Program-made: the position numbers and the translations under genes
In this document: piece after piece, positions 1-6,409 of the stretch
How the letters are laid out: each line of letters opens with the position of its first letter
Position numbering within the stretch: the stretch's first letter is position 1
Source: Spirochaetaceae bacterium
GTDB lineage: Bacteria > Spirochaetota > Spirochaetia > UBA9216
Length of the DNA: 7,836 nucleotides
Direction: 5' to 3'
NCBI GenBank assembly: GCA_028527945.1
Contig: JAQQAK010000024.1
Span: 1 to 7,836, forward strand
Notes under the pieces: model-generated
The model's input: only the letters and a program-made list of their open reading frames with translations
Told to the model about the DNA's origin: nothing
Databases searched by the model: none

Positions 1-6
1 AATCTC

Positions 7-414
7 CTACGCATCAAGTAAGAAGGTAACCGCATCCATATGCATCTGTTCACTGTTAGCGATATTTTTAAAAACAGGTAAATTCCATTTATCATACAAG
101 CCTAGATAAACATCTCTTGCTAGTTTTTCTTCTTCAGCCATGAAAATGAGGTTTTCTTTTTCTTTCTCAGAAAGTGTTCCTGATCCTGGTTTTATTCCAT
201 AAACGATTTCAAAATCTTTTACAAAGTTTTCATCGTAGAATGCCCCTCCGCGGTTTTTCCCTTGCCCATTTCCTCTTCCTGAGCCGTCATGAAGTCTTTG
301 CCCGTTTCCTCTTCCGTTACCTTCTCCGTAACCGCGTTCTTCTTGTGTGCCCCTCGCGTAAACTGTAGATACAGTTGCAAGCAAAATAGCTAAAATAATT
401 ATTATCTTTTTCAT
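7..414 (-). CDS. Exported DUF2202 (ferritin-like) protein, C-terminally truncated
   Basis: The 135-residue product has a Sec-type signal peptide: Lys2-Lys3, a hydrophobic stretch at about 4-17, and a likely cleavage after Ala20 (V-Y-A). Residues 21-57 form a Gly/Arg/Asn-rich low-complexity linker with GRGNGQ twice (34-39 and 46-51). From about residue 80 the sequence matches the start of DUF2202, a ferritin-like four-helix family of unknown function: EEEKLARDVY (94-103) and S-E-Q-M-H (121-125), giving Glu and ExxH residues that could bind metal. The protein stops at TAG just after the second helix, whereas the family normally continues for roughly 100 more residues containing the second helix pair. 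It is therefore truncated, frameshifted or a short variant. The start is well supported: GGAGG at 421-425 lies 6 bases before ATG. It is divergent from the polyferredoxin operon and shares its operator-like repeats. Family assignment is confident; function is not known. Confidence 0.8.
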   Translation of the reverse strand: MKKIIIILAILLATVSTVYARGTQEERGYGEGNGRGNGQRLHDGSGRGNGQGKNRGGAFYDENFVKDFEIVYGIKPGSGTLSEKEKENLIFMAEEEKLARDVYLGLYDKWNLPVFKNIANSEQMHMDAVTFLLDA

Positions 415-420
415 ATTTGG

Positions 421-425
421 CCTCC
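421..425 (-). promoter_or_regulatory. Ribosome binding site of the DUF2202 gene
   Basis: On the minus strand this reads GGAGG, a full Shine-Dalgarno core, 6 bases before the ATG at 414. It fixes the start of the exported protein. Confidence 0.85.
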
Positions 426-438
426 GTAAAGTTTCTGA

Positions 439-444
439 ATTAAA
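439..444 (-). promoter_or_regulatory. Candidate -10 box for the DUF2202 gene
   Basis: The minus strand reads TTTAAT, a 5/6 match to TATAAT, about 25 bases upstream of the start codon. No good -35 hexamer lies 17 bp upstream. That position (about 462-467) falls inside the CTTCACAA direct repeats, whose nearest copy ends 12 bp before this -10 box. This resembles activator-dependent promoters of the PhoB type, where the activator site replaces the -35. Inferred from sequence only. Confidence 0.45.
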
Positions 445-456
445 GGTAAATTGGTG

Positions 457-486
457 TTGTGAAGAAATTGTGAAGCTGTATTGAAG
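457..486 (-). promoter_or_regulatory. Three direct repeats at 11-bp period, probable response-regulator operator
   Basis: The plus strand reads TTGTGAAG at 457-464, TTGTGAAG again at 468-475 and TATTGAAG at 479-486, each starting exactly 11 bp after the last. Towards the DUF2202 gene this is CTTCAATA, CTTCACAA, CTTCACAA with 3-bp spacers. Tandem sites spaced 11 bp apart are how OmpR/PhoB-family dimers bind head-to-tail on one face of the DNA, and such a regulator is encoded at 1913-2629. The repeats are seen directly; the binding protein is inferred. Confidence 0.65.
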
Positions 487-533
487 TGATTATCAAGATT
501 AGTTGAATATATTGTTTTTAGAGGCTCTTTAAT

Positions 534-552
534 CTTCAAATAATCTTCACAA
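534..552 (+). promoter_or_regulatory. Two direct repeats at 11-bp period, probable operator of the polyferredoxin operon
   Basis: CTTCAAAT at 534-541 is followed by CTTCACAA at 545-552, with the same 8-mer core and 11-bp spacing as the repeats at 457-486 but in the opposite orientation. The repeats therefore point towards the plus-strand operon just as the other set points towards the DUF2202 gene. They lie directly upstream of a candidate promoter at 569-597. The likely ligand is the OmpR-type regulator encoded in the same operon, which would make this autoregulation. Confidence 0.6.
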
Positions 553-568
553 TTGGTTCATGTTTTTT

Positions 569-597
569 TTGCATAGAGGATTTATCTTTTCCATAAT
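569..597 (+). promoter_or_regulatory. Candidate sigma-70 promoter of the polyferredoxin/two-component operon
   Basis: TTGCAT (569-574) and CATAAT (592-597, 5/6 to consensus) are separated by 17 bp. The predicted transcript would start near 604, leaving about 25 bases of leader that includes GGAGG. The weak -35 fits a promoter needing an activator bound at the repeats 17 bp upstream. Alternative -10 sequences in this AT-rich stretch cannot be excluded. Confidence 0.4.
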
Positions 598-615
598 AAA
601 ATACCAATACGGGAT

Positions 616-620
616 GGAGG
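616..620 (+). promoter_or_regulatory. Ribosome binding site that sets the polyferredoxin start
   Basis: GGAGG lies 8 bases before the ATG at 629. It favours that start over in-frame ATGs at 560 and 614: the one at 560 lacks a comparable site, and the one at 614 overlaps this GGAGG. The shorter protein also begins with a normal K/R-rich cytoplasmic end before the first membrane segment. Confidence 0.8.
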
Positions 621-628
621 CTTTTTTT

Positions 629-1906
629 ATGAAAAATAAAAGGGCGGGAATTATTCGAAAAATAGTTCAAATTGTATTCTTTGTAGTAATAGCATTGATA
701 GCTGTTAATCATGGTCTTGAGAAATATGGGAAGACAATTCCTTTGGTAGGAAGTTCTTCATTACATGCTGTCTGTCCATTTGGCGGAGTTGTATCTATTT
801 ATCAGTTTATTACAGAAGGCAGCTTTGTCAGAATGACACATGAGTCCTCTTTTATTTTGATGATAATTGTTTCTGTTATGGCTGTCTTTTTCGGCCCTGC
901 ATTTTGTGGGTGGATATGTCCGTTTGGAACATTGCAAGAACTAATTGGGAAGCTTGGGCGTAAATTATTGGGGAAAAGATATAACAGAATAATACCTGAA
1001 AGACTGGATCGTGTTTTGAGATATTTACGATATTTTATACTTGTATGGGTTTTGTTCATGACGGCTGTTATAGGAAAGGTAATGTTTTCTTCATTTGATC
1101 CATACTTCACATTATTCAACTTTTGGACCGGTCATGTTGCTGTAAGCGGACTTATTATTCTGTTAATAACATTTTTATTATCTCTTTTGGTCGAACGACC
1201 CTATTGTAAATATGCCTGTCCTTATGGAGCCTTTCTTGGCTTATTCAATTTATTCAGAATAATGCCTATAAGACGTGAAAAGGATACATGCATCAGTTGC
1301 GGGCTTTGTGACAAAGAATGTCCTATGAATATAAAAGTTTCCAAGTCTGAAACGATCAGAAACCATCAATGTATCAGTTGTATGAGATGCACAAGTGAGC
1401 AGATTTGTCCTGAAGACGCTACTGTTACACTGAGCATTCTAAAGAAAAAAAGAGGGGTGTCTTCAACGCAGATGGCGGTTATCCTTTCTATTATGTTTAT
1501 TGGCGGGGTAGCCTTGTCAATGGCTTTTAATTTATGGAATACTGAATCAAAGAAGAGGCCTTCAAGGTTTACTGAAGGTGTTTATCTGGGCTACGCCAAT
1601 CCTGCGGATATAAGAGGCTCTTTCACTCTGGGAAATGTTTCAGAAGCTTTCGGGATTGATATTAAAGTTCTTTCTGAGGCGTTTGGAGTAAAGTCTTCAA
1701 ATCCCTCGATCCTAAAAATAAAGGAGCTTGAGTCTATGACTTCATCAGAGTCCGATATTCATTATGGAACAGACAGTATCAGACTTTTTGTTTCACGGTA
1801 TAAAGGAGTTCCGTACATTCCCGAAGAAGATACTCATCTTCCTCTTTCAGCGATAAGAGTTCTTGAGGATAAACTTACTCCTGCTGATCTTGATGAGTTA
1901 AGGTAG
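629..1906 (+). CDS. Membrane-bound polyferredoxin (NapH/CcoG-type 4Fe-4S protein) with extra C-terminal domain
   Basis: The 425-residue product is a membrane electron-transfer protein. About five membrane segments are visible: 11-29, 74-92, 134-152, 170-188 and 281-301. Cysteine motifs typical of the NapH/NosR/CcoG group are HAVCPFGG (Cys49), CGWICPFG (Cys93, Cys97) and CKYACPYG (Cys193, Cys197). Two ferredoxin-type clusters follow: Cys221/224/227/231, a classical CxxCxxCxxxCP, and Cys248/251/254/260, where the last spacing is x5 instead of x3. With the N-terminus inside, both clusters face the cytoplasm, and the last 120 residues after the fifth segment would lie outside the cell membrane. 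That C-terminal part (about 315-425, with ADIRGSFTL and two predicted helical stretches) is not part of NapH or CcoG and I cannot name it. Six bases separate this gene from the response regulator. The electron donor and acceptor are unknown. Confidence 0.88.
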   Translation: MKNKRAGIIRKIVQIVFFVVIALIAVNHGLEKYGKTIPLVGSSSLHAVCPFGGVVSIYQFITEGSFVRMTHESSFILMIIVSVMAVFFGPAFCGWICPFGTLQELIGKLGRKLLGKRYNRIIPERLDRVLRYLRYFILVWVLFMTAVIGKVMFSSFDPYFTLFNFWTGHVAVSGLIILLITFLLSLLVERPYCKYACPYGAFLGLFNLFRIMPIRREKDTCISCGLCDKECPMNIKVSKSETIRNHQCISCMRCTSEQICPEDATVTLSILKKKRGVSSTQMAVILSIMFIGGVALSMAFNLWNTESKKRPSRFTEGVYLGYANPADIRGSFTLGNVSEAFGIDIKVLSEAFGVKSSNPSILKIKELESMTSSESDIHYGTDSIRLFVSRYKGVPYIPEEDTHLPLSAIRVLEDKLTPADLDELR

Positions 1907-1912
1907 GCTTTC

Positions 1913-2629
1913 TTGAATATTTATGTTATCGAAGATAATGAAAATATACGTGATGCCGCAGCTGGCTACCTCAAGCTCGAAGGTTTTGAGGTTTGTGAGT
2001 TTGGTGAGATTAGACCCGCCGCCAAGATAATTGACTCTACTTCTGGAGATAGTTTGCCGGATCTTATTCTGCTTGATGTAATGTTGCCTGATGGCGATGG
2101 ATTTTTTTTCGCGAAACAGCTTAAGGCTGGCACTTATGGTGATAAGGCTTCTGAAATTCCTGTGATTTTTTTAACGGCAAGGGGGCAGGAGTCGGATAGG
2201 ATAACAGGCTTCGAGCTTGGAGCAGATGATTATATTATGAAACCTTTTTCCAATAGGGAGATGGTTTTACGTGTTAAGGCTGTTTTAAAAAGAAGTCAAA
2301 AAAAGAATCTAAAATATGAAAAAGAGTCAAAATATGTATTAGACTCTGATGTTCTTCTTGTCTCAAAACAAAATCACAAGATAACTTTAAACAATGAACC
2401 ACTTCAATTAACCGCAGCGGAATGGAATATTGTTGTTTTTCTTGCGGAACATAGTTCTCAAGTTTTTAACAGAATACAGCTGCTTGAATATTGTCTCGAT
2501 TCTATCGCAGAAGGCTCCGAACGGACAATTGATACACACGTAAAAAATATTAGGCATAAACTTAAGGGGCAAAACTGGATAGAAACTGTTAGGGGATTTG
2601 GCTATAGATTTAATGGTACAAAAACGTGA
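1913..2629 (+). CDS. OmpR/PhoB-family response regulator
   Basis: The 238-residue product has a receiver domain (1-125) and a winged-helix DNA-binding domain (about 142-235). Receiver residues are all present: acidic pair Glu7-Asp8, phospho-acceptor Asp55 in LLDVMLPDGDG, Thr88 and Lys110 before Pro111. The output domain ends with the typical RTIDTHVKNIRHKL recognition-helix region (204-217) and VRGFGYRF hairpin (226-233). The start is TTG at 1913: the fold begins immediately after it, and an AGG/TAGG Shine-Dalgarno overlaps the preceding gene's stop codon. The gene sits between the polyferredoxin and its cognate kinase, overlapping the latter by 4 bases. It most likely binds the 11-bp-period repeats at 457-486 and 534-552. 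The signal it responds to is not evident. Confidence 0.95.
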   Translation: MNIYVIEDNENIRDAAAGYLKLEGFEVCEFGEIRPAAKIIDSTSGDSLPDLILLDVMLPDGDGFFFAKQLKAGTYGDKASEIPVIFLTARGQESDRITGFELGADDYIMKPFSNREMVLRVKAVLKRSQKKNLKYEKESKYVLDSDVLLVSKQNHKITLNNEPLQLTAAEWNIVVFLAEHSSQVFNRIQLLEYCLDSIAEGSERTIDTHVKNIRHKLKGQNWIETVRGFGYRFNGTKT

Positions 2630-3885
2630 AAGATTTGTATTCATGGCTGTTCCGGCATATCATTACAGGTTTTTTTATACTTGTGTTTATTCAGCTGGGA
2701 GTTTATTTGATTGGCATTAATATAATTCTTTCTGGATACAAGAGCAGTAAGTATAATGAATATGAAAAAATAGCCATCAGTATAATTGAACACCCTGATA
2801 AAACTTCTGGTATTGTTCTTCCGGGGACAAATCCTTTTTTTGTTTTTTCTGAAAATAAAAACCTGATTTTTAGTAATAGAGGCAAGGGTAGGGCTATGCG
2901 ATTTAAAGAAATGAGGCCTGTGTATTTGGAAGAAAAACTCATTGGATATTTTCATGCTGGTGACATAGGGTTTGCAGATAATAGAACTAACCGTATTTTT
3001 CTTGTTTCAATTATATTTTTAAGTTTATTTTCTATTTTGCTTTCTCTTGTCATTGGTTACTTCTCCGCGCGTTTTAGTGCAAACCGTCTGTCTGTGCCGA
3101 TTGAACTTTTAAGAAAAGATCTCCACATTATTAGATCGTTAACCATCGTAGAAAAAAGGAAATTAAATATTACTGAGCTTGATTCTATTTCATCAGATAT
3201 ATCAGAAACATCGAAAATACTAAAAAGTCAGGAAGATTATAAACAGCAGTGGCTTAAAGACTTATCGCATGATCTAAGAACTCCGCTTGCTGGTTTAAAA
3301 TCCCAGCTTGAAGCAATATCTGACGGGGTTCTTGCTCCTTCAAAAGAGCGTCTGGATAGAATGATGGTGGAAGTTGAGCGCCTTGAAAATTTGGCATTAT
3401 CTACAACGGAATTGGTTGAAATAGAGGCTCACAAAACAATTAAGAAAAGCCTGATAGATTCTAACTCTTTCATAAAAAAATTAATTTCTCCATATGAAAT
3501 AGAAATTAATAAAAAGGCTATTGAACTATCAGAGAATATTAAAGTTGAAAGTTTGAGCGGTGATGAAGATCTTTTACTTCGTGGCTTGGGTAATATTGTT
3601 TCTAATGCCGTTAAGTATGCAGGTGAAAATGAAAAAATTGGAATAAAACTCTATTGTGAAGAAAGTAATAGTATTGTTGAAATTTCAAATACAGGTTCTA
3701 ACATTTCTGATGAGCAAAAAGATTTAATTTTTACAAGACTTTATAGAGGAGATTCCGCGCGTGCTGAGCAGGGTAGCGGTTTGGGATTATCTATAACAAG
3801 AGAAATAATTAATCTTCATGGTGGAGAAGTTACAGTGCAGTCTTCAAGCAATGAAGTAATTTTTAAAGTGACTTTGCCAAAATGA
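2626..3885 (+). CDS. Membrane sensor histidine kinase, partner of the upstream response regulator
   Basis: The 419-residue product has membrane segment 1 at about 11-35, an extracytoplasmic sensor of about 85 residues (36-122), membrane segment 2 at 123-146, a HAMP-like linker (about 147-200), HisKA and HATPase domains. The phosphorylated His215 sits in the H-box SHDLRTPL. ATPase motifs are the N-box (Asn323, Asn327), NTGSN (355-359) in place of the usual DxGxG, F-box FTRLYRGD (369-376) and GSGLGL (383-388). The NTG variant is common in BaeS/ResE-like kinases, so activity is expected. The sensor segment (FFVFSENKNLIFSN, then KLIGYFHAG) looks like a small PAS/Cache-type fold, and it contains no cysteine, so direct thiol or Fe-S sensing there is unlikely. 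The start is GTG within GTGA, overlapping the regulator's stop, which implies translational coupling; there is no clear Shine-Dalgarno of its own. Confidence 0.94.
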   Translation: MKDLYSWLFRHIITGFFILVFIQLGVYLIGINIILSGYKSSKYNEYEKIAISIIEHPDKTSGIVLPGTNPFFVFSENKNLIFSNRGKGRAMRFKEMRPVYLEEKLIGYFHAGDIGFADNRTNRIFLVSIIFLSLFSILLSLVIGYFSARFSANRLSVPIELLRKDLHIIRSLTIVEKRKLNITELDSISSDISETSKILKSQEDYKQQWLKDLSHDLRTPLAGLKSQLEAISDGVLAPSKERLDRMMVEVERLENLALSTTELVEIEAHKTIKKSLIDSNSFIKKLISPYEIEINKKAIELSENIKVESLSGDEDLLLRGLGNIVSNAVKYAGENEKIGIKLYCEESNSIVEISNTGSNISDEQKDLIFTRLYRGDSARAEQGSGLGLSITREIINLHGGEVTVQSSSNEVIFKVTLPK

Positions 3886-3898
3886 AGAATCCTTAAAA

Positions 3899-3931
3899 AT
3901 AAAACCCACCATTACAATTGGCGGGTTTTAT
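3899..3931. terminator. Bidirectional terminator between convergent operons
   Basis: An inverted repeat pairs 3899-3911 with 3919-3931 (core AAAACCCACC / GGCGGGTTTT) around a short loop. On the minus strand every core position pairs, because the A/C mismatch becomes a G-U pair, and the stem is followed by TTTTATTTTT. It therefore suits the end of the porGDAB transcript, about 40 bases after the porB stop. On the plus strand there is one A-C mismatch and a TTTTATATAATTTT tail, so it can also stop the kinase operon 14 bases after its stop codon. Confidence 0.8.
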
Positions 3932-3968
3932 ATAATTTTACAACTTGTTTTACAAGCGTTTATATATT

Positions 3969-4901
3969 TTATTCTCCACACATATAGAGGAGATTTTCCC
4001 ATCTCTTGTCAATATCTTCCTGAATTATCTTTATCAAATGTTTATTCTCTTCATTGAAAAGATGCTTAAATCTACCTTGAGGTTTTAAAAATTCTTCGAT
4101 TGGAAGTTTCTTTTTAGGTTTATAGTTCAGGGTCCATTTTCCTTCTTCAACCTCAAAAAGTGGCCAGAAACAGGTTTCGACTGCAAGGTTACACATTTCC
4201 ATAAGATCTTCGGCTGGATACCTCCATCCTCTGGGGCAGGGCGCAAGAACATTCATAAATGCTGCTCCATCTTTATATATTGCTTTCTCTGCTTTTTGAT
4301 GGAGATCTCTGAAGTTTTTGATAAATGTTGTCTGCGCTACATATGGTATGTTATGATTTGCAATAATTGCTGCTAAATCCTTTCTTGGCTGAGGTTTTCC
4401 TGCTGACTCTGTTCCTGATGGTGTTGTTGTTGTGTCTGCAAATTGAGGTGTAGCAGAAGAACGCTGAATACCGGTATTCATATAAGCACCATTATCGTAA
4501 CAGACATAAACCATATCATGGTTTCTTTCCATTGCTCCTGAAAGTGATTGAAATCCTATATCAGCTGTTCCTCCATCTCCGCCGAAGGTTATGAATTTAT
4601 ATTCTTCATTAATTTTACCTTTACGCTTCATTGCTTTATAAGCTGCTTCAACCCCGCTCATGGTTGCTCCAGCGTTTTCAAAGGCGTTGTGGATGAAGGA
4701 GTCTTTCCATGCGGTGTATGGGTACATAAAGGTTGATACTTCAAGACAGCCTGTAGCGCATCCAATAACAGCTTTGTCATCTTCTTTAAGCGCTCTGGTT
4801 ACTCCTCTGACAGCTACTGGTGCTCCACAACCTGCGCACATTCTATGTCCGCCAACAAGTCTTTCCGGTTTTGATAATTTTTTTTTCAGGTTATAAGCCA
4901 T
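3969..4901 (-). CDS. porB: Pyruvate:ferredoxin oxidoreductase, beta subunit
   Basis: The 310-residue product is the thiamine diphosphate-binding subunit of a four-subunit 2-oxoacid:ferredoxin oxidoreductase. The ThDP/Mg motif is GDG (108-110) continuing to N-G-A-Y-M-N-T-G (137-144). Cys22 and Cys25 (MCAGCGAP), Cys52 (GCLE) and Cys222 (APCPRGW) correspond to the ligands of the proximal 4Fe-4S cluster known in this family. Length is normal for PorB. It is the last gene of the operon: its ATG overlaps the porA stop by one base (TAATG), with GGAGG 7 bases upstream inside porA. Pyruvate is the likeliest substrate from overall similarity (GGHRMCAGCGAP, threonine-rich TPQFADTTTTPSG), but a branched-chain 2-oxoacid (VOR) cannot be excluded from sequence inspection alone. 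Confidence 0.95.
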   Translation of the reverse strand: MAYNLKKKLSKPERLVGGHRMCAGCGAPVAVRGVTRALKEDDKAVIGCATGCLEVSTFMYPYTAWKDSFIHNAFENAGATMSGVEAAYKAMKRKGKINEEYKFITFGGDGGTADIGFQSLSGAMERNHDMVYVCYDNGAYMNTGIQRSSATPQFADTTTTPSGTESAGKPQPRKDLAAIIANHNIPYVAQTTFIKNFRDLHQKAEKAIYKDGAAFMNVLAPCPRGWRYPAEDLMEMCNLAVETCFWPLFEVEEGKWTLNYKPKKKLPIEEFLKPQGRFKHLFNEENKHLIKIIQEDIDKRWENLLYMCGE

Positions 4902-6094
4902 TATTCAACCTCCCTCTCTCTTACTGAGAGATATCTGTATGTTTCACCAGTTTTTCCTGTTTCAATTATCTCGTAGAGTGAATCGTAGACTTCAATAATA
5001 TTTTCAACCCTAACGTCTCTACCTCCGATTCCATATACATAGTTTATTAGTTTTGGAGCATTCTCTGTTCCGTATAAAGCTGATTTTATATCTGCTCCAA
5101 GTGGCCCTCCCTGATTACTGAAGCTGTCACATCGATCCATTACTGCTATTGCTTTTAAATGTTTTAAAGCTTCTGCTATTTCTTCTGCCGGGAATGGTCT
5201 GAAAAGCCTAATCTTGAGAAGTCCTGCCTTCTTACCCTCTTTTCTAAGCCTGTCTATTGCATCCTTAGCAGTTCCTGCTGTGGAATTAATAACGACTATA
5301 GCTGTATCAGCATCTTCAAGCTTGTATGTCTCAAAAAGGTCATATTTTCTTCCAGTCATGTTTTCGAATTCTTTTGCAACCTTGAGAAGAACATCTTTCG
5401 CGTTTTTCATACCTTCAGCTTGCAGACGTTTGTGTTCCATGTAGTAGGCTGGTGTGTCGTATGGGCCAATTGACATTGGCTGTTTGTTATTTAGAAGATA
5501 GTTTTTCGGATTGTATTCTCCTACAAACTCTTTTACCTTATCATCTTCGATCAATTCAATATTTTCGACGGCATGACTTGTAATAAAACCGTCCTGGCAA
5601 ACCATTATTGGAAGCCTTACATCTTTGTGTTCAGCAATTCTTACTGCCTGAATGAAGTTATCATAAGCTTCCTGATTGCTTTCTGAATATATTTGAATCC
5701 AGCCGGCATCTCTTGAACCCATTGAATCTGAGTGATCTGCGTTGATGTTGATTGGACCTGATAAGGCTCTGTTTACAACTGCGAGAGTTATTGGCAGCCT
5801 GTTTGAGGCCGCGATATAAAGGATTTCATGCATCAACGCAAGACCGCATGATGATGTTGCTGTCATTGTTCTTGCTCCGGCAGATTCTGAGCCTACACAG
5901 GCTGACATAGCGCTGTGTTCACTTTCTACCGGGACAAACTCTGTATCTACAAGCCCGTCAGCAATATATTTTGAAAAATATTGGGGAATTTCGGTTGAGG
6001 GGGTTATTGGGAATGCCGCAACAACATCAGGATTAATTTGCTTCATGGCAGTAGCTATTGCCTCATTTCCAGATAATCTTTCTCTTATTGACAT
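4901..6094 (-). CDS. porA: Pyruvate:ferredoxin oxidoreductase, alpha subunit
   Basis: The 397-residue product, normal PorA length, provides the pyrimidine-binding half of the ThDP site. PITPSTEI (29-36) and VESEHSAMSA (56-65, with the Glu that activates the cofactor) are conserved, as are ATSSCGLALMHE (79-90) and VNRALSGP (107-114), whose Arg is the family's substrate-carboxylate contact. The second domain has LFRPFPAEEI (297-306), DRCDSFSNQGG (320-330) and GGRDV (357-361), all typical of PorA. GPYD (210-213) is also usual in pyruvate enzymes. The ATG directly abuts the porD stop (TAA-ATG with no gap), with GGAGG inside the end of porD. The complex is cytoplasmic; in anaerobes it makes acetyl-CoA and reduced ferredoxin from pyruvate, or runs in reverse. 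Confidence 0.96.
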   Translation of the reverse strand: MSIRERLSGNEAIATAMKQINPDVVAAFPITPSTEIPQYFSKYIADGLVDTEFVPVESEHSAMSACVGSESAGARTMTATSSCGLALMHEILYIAASNRLPITLAVVNRALSGPININADHSDSMGSRDAGWIQIYSESNQEAYDNFIQAVRIAEHKDVRLPIMVCQDGFITSHAVENIELIEDDKVKEFVGEYNPKNYLLNNKQPMSIGPYDTPAYYMEHKRLQAEGMKNAKDVLLKVAKEFENMTGRKYDLFETYKLEDADTAIVVINSTAGTAKDAIDRLRKEGKKAGLLKIRLFRPFPAEEIAEALKHLKAIAVMDRCDSFSNQGGPLGADIKSALYGTENAPKLINYVYGIGGRDVRVENIIEVYDSLYEIIETGKTGETYRYLSVREREVE

Positions 6095-6409
6095 TTATTC
6101 TACCTCCTTGCTTCCCTCAGGAATCATGCTTATACAATTGAGCGGACAGGCTTTTGCGCATATACCGCAACCTTTACAGTGGTCATAATCAAAGTCCTGT
6201 CTTTTTCCATCTTTTATAGGGATGGATGAGTCAGGGCAGACTGGAACACATAAAAGGCAGTGGCTGCATTTTTCAAGAGCAAGAATTGGACGGTTTGTCC
6301 GCCAGTCTCCAGTATGAAAATTGATTGAATTTCCGCTGCTGTATATATTTCCACCTGGTGTAATATCTTGCCAGGCGATTGTTTCATTGATTGATGTTTT
6401 TTCACTCAT
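6095..6409 (-). CDS. porD: Pyruvate:ferredoxin oxidoreductase, delta (ferredoxin) subunit
   Basis: The 104-residue product is a two-cluster ferredoxin subunit. Cys48/51/54/58 and Cys78/81/84/88 form two CxxCxxCxxxCP motifs for 4Fe-4S clusters, which pass electrons from the porB cluster to external ferredoxin. The N-terminal 40 residues, with W-x-D and G-D-W-R-T-x-R-P, are the usual PorD extension that docks to the other subunits. Its ATG overlaps the porG stop by one base (TAATG), with GGAGG 7 bases upstream. Both motifs are complete and the length is normal. Confidence 0.95.
   Translation of the reverse strand: MSEKTSINETIAWQDITPGGNIYSSGNSINFHTGDWRTNRPILALEKCSHCLLCVPVCPDSSIPIKDGKRQDFDYDHCKGCGICAKACPLNCISMIPEGSKEVE

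Noticed and set aside
240..350. Repetitive DNA in the DUF2202 gene as a tandem repeat or CRISPR-like array
   Set aside because: It is the coding sequence of a Gly/Arg/Asn-rich linker with two imperfect GRGNGQ units; there are no regular repeats and spacers.
520..530. AGAGGCTCTTT as another copy of the hairpin repeat family near 7100-7266
   Set aside because: It is only a 9-base near-palindrome with G and C exchanged relative to AGAGCCTCTTT and lacks the rest of the arms.
560..628. Upstream in-frame ATGs (560 and 614) as the polyferredoxin start
   Set aside because: The GGAGG at 616-620 has ideal spacing only to the ATG at 629, and the extra N-terminal residues overlap the likely promoter and look like translated non-coding DNA.
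3938..3956. TTACAACTTGTTT and the small CTTGT/ACAAG hairpin, similar (11/13) to the palindrome at 7176-7188
   Set aside because: It lies between converging genes with no promoter nearby, and a short AT-rich match of this quality is expected by chance.
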